The translations under genes and the position numbers were made by a program. Under the pieces are notes generated by a model. That model worked only from the letters and a program-made list of their open reading frames with translations. It did no database searches and was not told the DNA's origin. From NCBI GenBank assembly GCA_030426805.1, contig JAUHXU010000001.1:956861-1020860 (forward strand): a DNA stretch of 64,000 nucleotides. Reading direction: 5' to 3'. This DNA comes from a bacterium. Its GTDB lineage: Bacteria; Planctomycetota; JAFGQW01. Positions 15,161 through 27,657 of the stretch are shown here, one piece after another (within the stretch, counting starts at the first letter, position 1; each line of letters begins with the position of its first letter).

Positions 15161-16077
15161 GACTCGTAGCCCTCGTCGTCGTCCTCGGACTCCTGCTCTT
15201 CGGCGAGCTGCTCCATCCGGCGGCGCCGCGGCCCCGGCAGCATCCCGACGATCACCGAGATCACGACGTAGCCGGTGAACGCGACCGCGAGCACCGCCTC
15301 GGGGAGGAACACCGCGACGATCACGCACGCGGTCACGCCGACGATGTAGACGAGCGAGCGACGCCCCCCGGTGAGCGCGTTGACGAGGTGCAGGAACGGC
15401 ACGCGGCTGATCATCAGCACGCCGAGCAGCGCGGTCAGGAACGGGAGCGAGATCAGGATCGCGTTGGCGGCCGAGTGGCACGCGTCGAGCCCGACGACGC
15501 GCGCGAGGCCCTTGCCTTCGACCGCACCGGCCAGCTCGAAGTAGACGAGCACGAGCGACGCGAGCATGCCGGCCGCGGCCGGCGTCGGGAGCCCGACGAA
15601 GTAGTGCGTCGGCCCCTTGCGCCCGGTGATGTTCTCGACGTTGTAACGCGCGAGGCGGAGGATCGCGCACAGCACGAACAGCGCACTGAACCACAGCGCG
15701 ATCCGCGGGTGCTCGAGGAAGAGGCTCGGCTCCTTGATCTGCGCGAGCACCTTGACGAAGTAGGCCGGCGCGAGCCCGAACGTGATCACGTCGCACAGGC
15801 TGTCGAGTTCGGCGCCGAACTGGCCGTCGGCTTTCGTGAGCCGCGCGATCTTGCCGTCGAGCGCGTCGAACACCATCGCGAGGAAGACGAGCCACGCCGC
15901 GCGCGTCAGCAGCACGTCGGGTTCGTGGCGCGCGTGGTGGCCGCCGATCGCGTCAGCGATGTAGGCGAGCGCGAGGAAGCCGCAGAACGCGTTGGCGAGC
16001 GTGAGCAGCGTCGGCAGCACGGCGATCGTGCGCACGCGCCGCTTTTCGCGGGTGCGGGTCGACGACGGGTCGTTCAT
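15157..16077 (-). CDS. pssA: CDP-diacylglycerol-serine O-phosphatidyltransferase
   Basis: 306 aa integral membrane enzyme making phosphatidylserine. The CDP-alcohol phosphotransferase signature DG-x2-AR-x8-G-x3-D-x3-D is complete (D74, G75, A78, R79, G88, D92, D96), and about seven hydrophobic segments surround it. The C-terminus is Arg-rich then strongly acidic. The next enzyme in phosphatidylethanolamine synthesis, psd, is encoded directly upstream in the same operon (24-bp gap). The downstream folK-panC start overlaps its stop. Confidence 0.95.
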   Translation of the reverse strand: MNDPSSTRTREKRRVRTIAVLPTLLTLANAFCGFLALAYIADAIGGHHARHEPDVLLTRAAWLVFLAMVFDALDGKIARLTKADGQFGAELDSLCDVITFGLAPAYFVKVLAQIKEPSLFLEHPRIALWFSALFVLCAILRLARYNVENITGRKGPTHYFVGLPTPAAAGMLASLVLVYFELAGAVEGKGLARVVGLDACHSAANAILISLPFLTALLGVLMISRVPFLHLVNALTGGRRSLVYIVGVTACVIVAVFLPEAVLAVAFTGYVVISVIVGMLPGPRRRRMEQLAEEQESEDDDEGYES

Positions 16078-16101
16078 CGATTGCGGGTCAGCAGCGGCGG
16101 A

Positions 16102-18533
<2,432 letters not shown>

Positions 18534-18574
18534 CCCGCGCGCCCGCGTCGGGTAGACTCGGGGTCGGAGCGCCC

Positions 18575-20833
18575 ATGCGACCGACCGCCTGTCACCTCTT
18601 CCTCGCGACGACGCTCGTCGTCCTCGCCGCGAACGCCCAGCCCGGACCGACCGGGCAGACGGGCCAGTTCGCGTTCGTGCTCGACGACCGCGAGTCGATC
18701 CGGACGCTGCTGCGCACCGCGGAGGAAGCGCTCGCGAACGACGACGTCGAGCGGGCCGCCGACGCGCTGCTCGAACTGCTCGTCGATGCGCGCGACGACG
18801 TCGTCGCGACCGGCCGGGAGTTGCACATCGGCGTGCGACGCCACGCGCGCCGCCTGTTCGCGGAGCTGCCGGAAGAGACGGTCGCCCGGGCACGCGCGGC
18901 GCGCACGAACGCCGCGAATGCGGTGCTCCGGCGCGCCGAAGCGACCGGCGACACCGCGGCGCTGTGGCGCTGCTTCTCCGAATACACGTGCACCGACGCG
19001 GCCGCGCTCGCCCTCGAACGGCTCGCCGACCAGGCGATCGAGATCGGCGACGACGGCCACGCCGTGGGCTGCTTCGAGCGCTACGCCGACGCGTATTCCA
19101 CGACGCGCTACGCGAAACTGCCGTGGGCGCGCGTCCTCGCGAAGTGGGCCGGCGCGGCCCACCGAAGCCGCGATCGCGCATCGGCCGCCCGGGTGCGCAC
19201 GATCGCCGCGGCGCTCACGAAGGCCGGCGCCGCCCTCGGCGCGGTGCCGATCGGCGACGAGCGCCTCTCGCTCGACGCCTACTTCGCCCGCCTCGACGCC
19301 GCGACGCCGGCACGGTCGTTCGAGTGGGCCACGTTCGGCGGCGACTTCACACGCGCGCGGCGCCCCCGCTTCGCGAACACCCCCCCGTCGTTCGCGTGGA
19401 TCGAACGCGACGTCCACGAGGGCATGTCCTCGACCGACCGGATCAACGAGCCGCCGCCCCGCGAGCGAAAGTGGTCGTCGATCCAGCCGCCGCACGCGGT
19501 GATCCACGACGGCGTGATCTACTGGTACAACGGCCGCATCCTGAGCGGCTACCGGCTCGCGGACGGCGAGCGCATCGGCACGCTCGAGATCCGGGAGCTC
19601 CTGCCGGACGATCGCGCCGACCTGCCCTACCTGTTCCGCCAGCTGACGACCGACGGCGACGCGCTCTACCTTCTGCGCGAAGAGAACCCCGACCACACCG
19701 GCCAGGCGACCGCGCGAATCGTACTCGCCTACGACACGACGCCGACCGCCGGCGCGTTCCGGCTGCGGTGGAGCCGCGGCGGCGAGAACGACCCCGAACC
19801 GCTGCTCCGCGACGCGTTTCTGACCGGCAGCCCGGTCGTGATCGGCGGCACGGTCTACGTCGCCGGCACGGTCCGCACGACCGACGATCGCGTCTACCTG
19901 TTCGCGTTCGACGCCGAGGACGGCTCGCTCCGGTGGCGGCGCTTCCTGTGCGCCGGCGCCGGAAAGCGCGAGGACCCGAACTTCCAGCGCATGATCGGCG
20001 ACGACTGGACGGCCGATCCGGTCGCCGGCGAGATCCTGATCGCCGAGCGCTCGGGGACCCTCTACGTGTCGACGAACCTCGGCGTGATCGCCGCGGTCGC
20101 GCGCGGCGACGGCGAGCTGATGTGGCTGCACCGCTACCCGCGTCGCTCGCGCCCGCAGAAGCCGAGCCTGTGGCCGGCGGTCCGGCCGCTGCCGTGGCAG
20201 GACACCGCGATCGTCGTGGACGACGGCTTCGTGACGACGACGCCCCGCGATTCCGACGCGTTGCACATGCTCCATCGCCGCCCCGACGTCTCGACCGGCC
20301 TCGTCTCGGCGATGCGCGTGCCGAAGACGCGCGTCGATGCCGAGTTCCTCTACCTCGTCGGGGTCGCCGACGAGCGGCTGCTCCTCGCGGAGCGGCGCTG
20401 GACCGCCAACGGCCACGTCTTCCGGATGATCGCGCTCAATACGCGCGACGCGCGCACCGAACAGGCGTGGGTGTTCGAGGTGCCCAACGTCCCCCGCCCC
20501 GACGACGATCCCGTCGAGTACTTCACCGGCCGTGCACTCGTCTGCGGCGACGTCGTCCTCGTGCCGACGAATTTGCACGTCTGGGTCCTCGATCTCGCCG
20601 ACGGTCGCACCCGCCACCGCCTCGCGCTCACGCCCGAGATGAAGGAGGCGCTCGCACGCCCCGCGCGGGACCCGTCGGACCGCTCGCCCGAGCCGCCGGA
20701 CGACGGCTTCGGCAATCTGATCCCGACACCCGACGGGTTCGCGAGCGTGCTCCCCGGCAGCGTCTGCGTCTGGCGCACGAACGTCGGCGCCGCCTCCGAG
20801 AAGGGGGCAGCCAAGGACGGTTCGGAACCGTAA
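18575..20833 (+). CDS. Secreted PQQ-like beta-propeller protein
   Basis: 752 aa from the ATG at 18575 with a signal peptide (about 1-22). Residues 30-240 are helical and TPR-like. Residues 260-720 form a propeller of PQQ-like repeats in which strands end in patterns such as LFAFDAEDGSLRWRRF, GVIAAVARGDGELMWLHRY and LDLADGRTRH. These propellers act as binding scaffolds or outer-membrane assembly factors (BamB-like); no PQQ-enzyme catalytic residues are evident. It resembles the larger protein at 30281-34717. It lies upstream of the MoxR cluster with a 78-bp gap. Confidence 0.75.
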   Translation: MRPTACHLFLATTLVVLAANAQPGPTGQTGQFAFVLDDRESIRTLLRTAEEALANDDVERAADALLELLVDARDDVVATGRELHIGVRRHARRLFAELPEETVARARAARTNAANAVLRRAEATGDTAALWRCFSEYTCTDAAALALERLADQAIEIGDDGHAVGCFERYADAYSTTRYAKLPWARVLAKWAGAAHRSRDRASAARVRTIAAALTKAGAALGAVPIGDERLSLDAYFARLDAATPARSFEWATFGGDFTRARRPRFANTPPSFAWIERDVHEGMSSTDRINEPPPRERKWSSIQPPHAVIHDGVIYWYNGRILSGYRLADGERIGTLEIRELLPDDRADLPYLFRQLTTDGDALYLLREENPDHTGQATARIVLAYDTTPTAGAFRLRWSRGGENDPEPLLRDAFLTGSPVVIGGTVYVAGTVRTTDDRVYLFAFDAEDGSLRWRRFLCAGAGKREDPNFQRMIGDDWTADPVAGEILIAERSGTLYVSTNLGVIAAVARGDGELMWLHRYPRRSRPQKPSLWPAVRPLPWQDTAIVVDDGFVTTTPRDSDALHMLHRRPDVSTGLVSAMRVPKTRVDAEFLYLVGVADERLLLAERRWTANGHVFRMIALNTRDARTEQAWVFEVPNVPRPDDDPVEYFTGRALVCGDVVLVPTNLHVWVLDLADGRTRHRLALTPEMKEALARPARDPSDRSPEPPDDGFGNLIPTPDGFASVLPGSVCVWRTNVGAASEKGAAKDGSEP

Positions 20834-20911
20834 GATCACAACGACCGTTGGATTCCCCAGGCCCCGGGAGCGCGACGAGAGCGCCCGGCTGCCGCAATCG
20901 AGGAGCGATCG

Positions 20912-21960
<1,049 letters not shown>

Positions 21961-21964
<4 letters not shown>

Positions 21965-22884
21965 GCGACGACGCGACGACCCGGCCGGCGAGCCCGGTCG
22001 ACCCCTATCTCGACCTCGCGACGATCGATCGCCTGCGCTATCTCGAAGTGCGCGCGCGCGACATCGTCGAAGGCTACATGGCGGGGATGCACAAGAGCCC
22101 GTACAAGGGCTTCTCGGTCGAGTTCGCCGAGCACCGCGAATACGTGCCCGGCGACGACCTCCGCCACGTGGACTGGAAGGTCTTCAGCCGCTCCGATCGC
22201 TACTACGTCAAGCAGTACGAGGAGGAGACGAACCTCATCGCGCACGTCGTGCTCGACACGTCGAAGTCGATGACGTTCCAATCCGACGGACCGAGCAAGC
22301 TCGAATACGCGGGGCTCGCCGCCGCGAGCCTGATCTACCTCGTGCTGCACCAGCGCGACGCGGCCGGGCTCGCGATGTTCGGCGACTCGGTCTACGAGAC
22401 GCTGCAGCCGAAGACGCACCCGGCGCACTTCCGCAACTGCGTCGAGCGGATCGCGCAGCCGACCGTGCGCGAGCGCACCGACATCGGCGCGACGCTGCAC
22501 CACCTCGCGGAGCGCTTGAAGCGACGCGGCCTCGTGATCGTGATCTCCGATCTGCTGGACGATCCGACGCGCGTGTTGCACGGCCTGAGCCACCTGCGCC
22601 ACAAGAGCCACGACGTGATCGTGCTGCACGTGCTCGACCGCGCCGAACTCGAGTTTCCGTACGACCGGATGACGCGCTTCGAAGGGCTCGAGACGCCCGA
22701 CCACCTCGTGGCCGACCCGCGGAGCCTGCGCGCCGCCTACCTCGAAGAGCTGCGCGACTACTTGAATGCGCTGAAGAAGGGCTGCCTCGCGACGGGCGTC
22801 GACTATCGGCTGCTCGACACCGGGGAGCCGCTCGCGGTCGCGCTCTCGAGCTACCTCGCCGCACGCACCGGCGGGAGGCGCTGA
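21961..22884 (+). CDS. DUF58 (vWA-like) protein
   Basis: 307 aa from a GTG in a 4-base overlap with the MoxR gene. The DUF58 signature is present ([18 protein letters not shown] and the preceding [14 protein letters not shown]), followed by a von Willebrand A-like fold with DTSKSM as the metal-site loop near 100. It has no signal peptide or membrane segment. DUF58 proteins are encoded with MoxR ATPases throughout bacteria and are thought to be part of a metal-dependent assembly or stress complex at the membrane. Confidence 0.92.
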
Positions 22885-22887
22885 GCG

Positions 22888-25134
22888 ATGGTGCTCGCCA
22901 ACGCGTTCCTGAACCCGGGACTGCTCGGCTGGCTGTCGCTCGCGGCAGTGCCGATCGTGATCCACCTCTTGTTCCGGCGCCGCACGCGTCGCGTCGAGTG
23001 GGCCGCGATGCAGTTCCTCGAGCGCGCACACAAGCGCACGAAGCGGCGCATCCAGCTCGAGAACCTGTTGTTGCTGCTGCTGCGCGTCGCCGCGGTCGCA
23101 CTGCTCGTGTTCGCCGCGGCACGCCCGCTGCTGCAGTCGACGAACCCGGTCGCCGGTCTCGCGCACTCCCCCACCCACGCGGTGATCATCGTCGACGTGT
23201 CGGGCAGCATGAGCCTCGACACCGGCGGTGTCGGCAAGCCGCTGGACGAGGCGAAGACCGCCGCGCGCAAGCTGATCGAGTCGCTCGACGCGAGTGCGGG
23301 CGACACCGTCGAGATCATCGCGCACGCGTCGCCGGCCGACACGCGAACGCGCGGCCCCGGCGGCTACGTCGACCCCGAGGCGATGCGCCGCCACCTGGAG
23401 ACGCTCGTCGTGCCGACCGCGCGCGCGACGTCGTTCGCCGACGCGCTCGAACGCGCCCGCGTGAAGCTCGCGTCGCACGCGACCGGCCGCGTCGTCTACT
23501 GGATCTCCGACCTGCAGCGCAGCGGCTTCGAGGTGGACGGCGAGGTCAGCGACGCGGTGCGCACCGCGATGGCGCGGCTGTTGCAGGACGCGAACACGCG
23601 CGTCGTCGTGATCGACGTCGGCGCGCCGGCGACGCACCCGGAGAACTGCGGCATCACCGCGCTCGAGACGCCGCCGCGCGTGATCACGACCGCCGAATCG
23701 ACCGCGATCGTCGCACGGGTGCGCAACTTCGGGTCGAACACGGCGCGCGTGGGCGTGCGCTTCTTCCTCGACGAGGACGAGACGCCACGGGGTTTCGCCG
23801 CGCCGCAGGAGATCGAGCCGGGCGAGGAAGCGACGTTCCTGTTCCGCCACCGTCGGTTCGAGCGCGAGGGTGCGCTCCGGATCCGCGCCGAGCTCGATCC
23901 GCCGGACGCGTTCCGGATCGACGACCGACGCGACCTCGTGTTGACCGTGCGCAAGCGCATCCGGGCACTGCTCGTCGACGGCGCACCGCAGAACACCGAC
24001 GCGTTCACGAACGCGACCGACTACCTCGCGACGGCGCTGAACCCGTTCGCGTCCGACGGGGACGAGCAGGGGCCGTTCGCGCCCGAGGTGATCCCGTGGC
24101 ACGAGTGGCCGCGCGTCGACCTCGACCGCTACGACCTGGTCGTGCTCGCGAACGTCGCGGCACCGGGCGACTCGGAGCTCGATGAGCTCGCCGCGTTCGT
24201 GCGTGCCGGCGGCGGCCTCGTGATCACGTGGGGTGCCAACCTCGACGACCCGGCCGCGTTCCGGGACCGCTTCGTCCGCCGCGGGCTCGCGCCCGTGGTG
24301 CCGGCCGAGGCGACCGGCGATGCCGCGTGGAACGAGGCGGGCGCGACGCCGCGTCGAATCCGCTTCGACACGACGCACCCGGCGACGCGTTCGTTCTCGG
24401 CGAACGAGGTCATGACGTCGCTCGTCGAGCAGGTGCGGGTCGGTCGCTTCGCGCCGTCCAAGCCCGTCGACGACGACGCCGGCGCGATCTCGGTGCTCGC
24501 GCGCTTCGACGACGACGCGCAGTCGCCCGCGATCGCGGAGCGCATCGTCGGCGCCGGGCGCGTGCTGATGGTGATGACGACCGCCGACACGAGCTGGACG
24601 AACCTGCCGGACACGCCGATCTTCCTGCCGCTCGTGCACGCGCTCGCGAGTCGCGCGCTCACGCCGGTGCGCGATCCGCTGAACCTGACGATCGGCGACC
24701 GGGTGCGGCGGCTGCTCAGCGAGCCGACGCCGTTCGAGCTGACGTCGCCCGACGGCGAGCCGTCCACCCGCCAGCCGGCCGAGGTGCCCGGCTCCGGCGA
24801 CACGGGCACGACGCGCTACCGCCTCGAGAGCGAGCCGTTGCTCGAGCGTGGCGTCTACCGTCTCCGGCCGGCGAAGGCGGGCGGCGAGACCGAGCTGATC
24901 GCCGTCAATCCCGACGCGATCGAGAGTGACCTGCGCCGCTACCGCGTCTCCGATCTGCGCGTGGACGTGCTCCCGGGGCAGAAGTTCGAGGTGCTCGAGC
25001 CCGACTCGATCGAGGTCGCGGCCGGGCCCGACGCGCGCGGCGGCGAGGTGTGGAAGTTCCTCGTCGGCGCGGTGATCGCGTTCCTGCTCGCCGAGTCGTG
25101 GTTCGCGCAGCGCACCGGCGCGAGGAAGGCGTGA
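22888..25134 (+). CDS. BatA-like membrane vWA protein
   Basis: 748 aa. The BatA/aerotolerance N-terminal domain has membrane segments at about 8-28 and 58-80 with RRRTRRVEWAAMQFL between them. A vWA domain starts at VIIVDVSGSMS (intact DxSxS metal site, about 98-103). Further on are an extracytoplasmic beta-sandwich of CARDB type (about 265-350), a flavodoxin/glutamine-amidotransferase-like domain from LLVDGAPQNTDAF to about 580, and a C-terminal membrane segment near 720. It follows DUF58 by 3 bases and probably assembles with it and MoxR. The specific substrate is unknown. Confidence 0.88.
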   Translation: MVLANAFLNPGLLGWLSLAAVPIVIHLLFRRRTRRVEWAAMQFLERAHKRTKRRIQLENLLLLLLRVAAVALLVFAAARPLLQSTNPVAGLAHSPTHAVIIVDVSGSMSLDTGGVGKPLDEAKTAARKLIESLDASAGDTVEIIAHASPADTRTRGPGGYVDPEAMRRHLETLVVPTARATSFADALERARVKLASHATGRVVYWISDLQRSGFEVDGEVSDAVRTAMARLLQDANTRVVVIDVGAPATHPENCGITALETPPRVITTAESTAIVARVRNFGSNTARVGVRFFLDEDETPRGFAAPQEIEPGEEATFLFRHRRFEREGALRIRAELDPPDAFRIDDRRDLVLTVRKRIRALLVDGAPQNTDAFTNATDYLATALNPFASDGDEQGPFAPEVIPWHEWPRVDLDRYDLVVLANVAAPGDSELDELAAFVRAGGGLVITWGANLDDPAAFRDRFVRRGLAPVVPAEATGDAAWNEAGATPRRIRFDTTHPATRSFSANEVMTSLVEQVRVGRFAPSKPVDDDAGAISVLARFDDDAQSPAIAERIVGAGRVLMVMTTADTSWTNLPDTPIFLPLVHALASRALTPVRDPLNLTIGDRVRRLLSEPTPFELTSPDGEPSTRQPAEVPGSGDTGTTRYRLESEPLLERGVYRLRPAKAGGETELIAVNPDAIESDLRRYRVSDLRVDVLPGQKFEVLEPDSIEVAAGPDARGGEVWKFLVGAVIAFLLAESWFAQRTGARKA

Positions 25135-25136
25135 CG

Positions 25137-27566
25137 ATGGACGCGCTCGCCCACCTGTTCTCGGCGTTCGCGCAGGCCGCACCGGCCACGGACATCGTCA
25201 CCGAGACGCGCGACGACCTGCGCTTCCTGTCGGCACCCGACGCGTGGGTGGTCGTGCTCGTGATCATCCCGGCGATCGCGTTCGCCGTGTGGTCGGTCTA
25301 CCGGCGCGAGCGCGGCCGGTCGACGCCGCGCGTGCGGGCGGTGCTCGGCGCGCTGCGCGCGTGCACGCTGCTCACGCTCGTCGCGATCCTGTTTCAGCCG
25401 GTGCTCGTCAGCACGGTCGTGCGCGTGATCAAGCCGCGCCTCGTGCTGCTCGTCGACGACTCGGCGAGCATGCAGGAGAACGACCCCTACGCCGACGGCG
25501 ACGAGCGCGCACGGCTCGCCGAGACGACCGGCCTCCAGCCCGACGAAGTCGCCGCGAAGAGCCGCACCGAACTCGTGCGCGCGGTGCTCGAACACGGCGA
25601 GACGCCGCTGATCGAGCGACTGCGCGAGTCGTTCGACACGCGCGTCTACGGCTTCGACACCGCGGTGCGCCGCAACGTCGCGCTCGGCGACCTCGGCGGG
25701 CGCGGCGCGAGCACGCGCCTCGGCCAGGCGATCGACACGGTCTACGGCGAGTTGATCGGCACGCCGGCCGCCGGGGTCGTCGTCCTGTCCGACGGGCGTT
25801 CCAACGAAGGCGCCGACCCGGTGCGGGCGGTGCGCCGCCTCTCCGAGATGCAGCAGCTCACCGCGCCGCTGTTGTCCGTCGCGGTCGGCGATCCGACGCC
25901 GCGGCGCGAGATCGAGGTGCGGATCCTGAAGCCGAAGACCGGCCAGGAGTTCCTCGTCGGCGACCAGATCCCGTTCACGATCGAGGTCAACGCGTCGGGG
26001 TTCGGCCCGGGCGCGCTGCCGCTGGAGATCGAGATCCTCGAGGAGGGCGACCGCGTCACGAGCCAGACGATCTCGATCGACGGCGCCGGCGCGACGCACA
26101 AGGAGGTCGTGTTCGTCCGCGCCGAGCACGACGGTCGCCGCACGTTCACGGTGCGGGTGCCGCCCGCCCCCGAGGAGACGAACAAGGAGAACAACGAGCA
26201 GTCGGTCGCGGTGCGCGTGACGAAGAAGCGCATCAAGGTGCTCTACGTCGAGGGCTCCCCGCGCTGGGAGTATCGGTTCCTGAAGAACGCGCTCGTCCGC
26301 GACGACGAGAACTTCGCGGTGCGCATCATGCTGCTCAGCGCCGAGCGCGACTTCGTGCAGGAGGCCTCCCCCGACCTCGACCCGGTGTTCGTCTTCCCGA
26401 GCGAGCCGAAGGAACTGTTCGACTACCACGTGATCGTGCTCGGCGACATCGACCCCGACGCACTCGCCGACACGCCCGAGGAGGTCACCGATCGGCTGAA
26501 GCTGATCGAGCGCTTCGTCGCCGACACACGCGGCGGGCTGCTGTTCCTCGCGAGCGAAGCGCACAACCCGCACGCGTTCGTGTCGACGCCGCTGGAGAAG
26601 GTGCTGCCGGTCGTGCCGGGCAGCCGCGGCGCGTTCGGCACCGACTTCGAGCGGCCGTTCCGACCGCGGCGTACCGCGCTCGGCCTCGACGACCCGCTGC
26701 TGTTGTTCTCGAAGGACTTCGCGCAGAACCAGCGGCTCTGGGAAGACCCGACCGACGGCTTCCCGCCGCTGTTCTGGTATGCGCCCGTGGAGCGCGCGAA
26801 GCCGGGTGCGCGCGTGCTCCTCACCCACCCGACCGCGCGCAACCGCTTCGGGCCGGTGCCGCTGCTCGTGACGCAGTTCTTCGGCGACGGCCGGACGATG
26901 TTCCTCGGCATCGACAGCCTGTGGCGGTGGCGCCGCTTTTACGGCGACCGCTACTTCTACCAGCTCTACAGCCAGGCGATCCGCTACCTCGCGACGAGCA
27001 AGCTCTACAGCGGCAACCGCCGCTACGACCTGTTCACCGACAAGCAGACCTACGACGTGGGCGACACGATCCGCGTCAGCGCCGCGGTGCGCGACGCCGA
27101 CTTCAACCCCGCGAAGGCCGAGCGCCAGACGGTCTACTGGCAGCCGCCGCGCGCGACGCGCCCGAAGCGCCTCGAACTGACGAAGGTCAAGGACGGCGAA
27201 TACGAGACCGTGATCGCCGCGACCGACCGCGGCCGCCACACGATGTGGATCACCGAGAGCGGCGAACGCGACGATCGCGCCGACGAGTACTCGTTCGACG
27301 TCGACATCACGCCGGTCGAGAAGGCCGAGCCGTCGACCAACGCGCCGCTGATGCAGCAACTCGCGAGCGTCGCCGGCGACGCGAGCCACTACCTGCTGCT
27401 GCACGACCTCGCCGACGCGATCGACGAGCGCCTCGACAGCGAACCGCAACAGATCCCCGACGAGACCAAGAGCCGCGACCTCTGGGACCGCTGGTGGCTC
27501 CTCGTCCTGATCACCGCCCTCCTCGCCGTCGAGTGGATCGTCCGCCGCCGCTTCCGCCTGCAGTAG
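25137..27566 (+). CDS. Membrane vWA/glutamine-amidotransferase-like protein
   Basis: 809 aa from the ATG two bases after the BatA-like stop. Two membrane segments (about 37-58 and 75-95) precede a vWA domain with LVDDSASMQE (a DxSxS variant). A beta-sandwich follows at about 260-360. Then comes a class-I glutamine amidotransferase-like fold that starts at IKVLYVEGSPRWEYRFLKNAL and has no evident catalytic Cys-His pair. A second Ig-like region and a final membrane segment near 790 complete it. This layout is common in planctomycete and Verrucomicrobia MoxR clusters. It ends the moxR operon. Confidence 0.82.
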   Translation: MDALAHLFSAFAQAAPATDIVTETRDDLRFLSAPDAWVVVLVIIPAIAFAVWSVYRRERGRSTPRVRAVLGALRACTLLTLVAILFQPVLVSTVVRVIKPRLVLLVDDSASMQENDPYADGDERARLAETTGLQPDEVAAKSRTELVRAVLEHGETPLIERLRESFDTRVYGFDTAVRRNVALGDLGGRGASTRLGQAIDTVYGELIGTPAAGVVVLSDGRSNEGADPVRAVRRLSEMQQLTAPLLSVAVGDPTPRREIEVRILKPKTGQEFLVGDQIPFTIEVNASGFGPGALPLEIEILEEGDRVTSQTISIDGAGATHKEVVFVRAEHDGRRTFTVRVPPAPEETNKENNEQSVAVRVTKKRIKVLYVEGSPRWEYRFLKNALVRDDENFAVRIMLLSAERDFVQEASPDLDPVFVFPSEPKELFDYHVIVLGDIDPDALADTPEEVTDRLKLIERFVADTRGGLLFLASEAHNPHAFVSTPLEKVLPVVPGSRGAFGTDFERPFRPRRTALGLDDPLLLFSKDFAQNQRLWEDPTDGFPPLFWYAPVERAKPGARVLLTHPTARNRFGPVPLLVTQFFGDGRTMFLGIDSLWRWRRFYGDRYFYQLYSQAIRYLATSKLYSGNRRYDLFTDKQTYDVGDTIRVSAAVRDADFNPAKAERQTVYWQPPRATRPKRLELTKVKDGEYETVIAATDRGRHTMWITESGERDDRADEYSFDVDITPVEKAEPSTNAPLMQQLASVAGDASHYLLLHDLADAIDERLDSEPQQIPDETKSRDLWDRWWLLVLITALLAVEWIVRRRFRLQ

Positions 27567-27657
27567 CCTTCACATCCCGCTTGACAGTTCGTCGCCTCCT
27601 CCCGGAGACTGACGATCCAAGGTACGTTCGTCGAGTGGTCCGTTCAGGAGGGTCGAG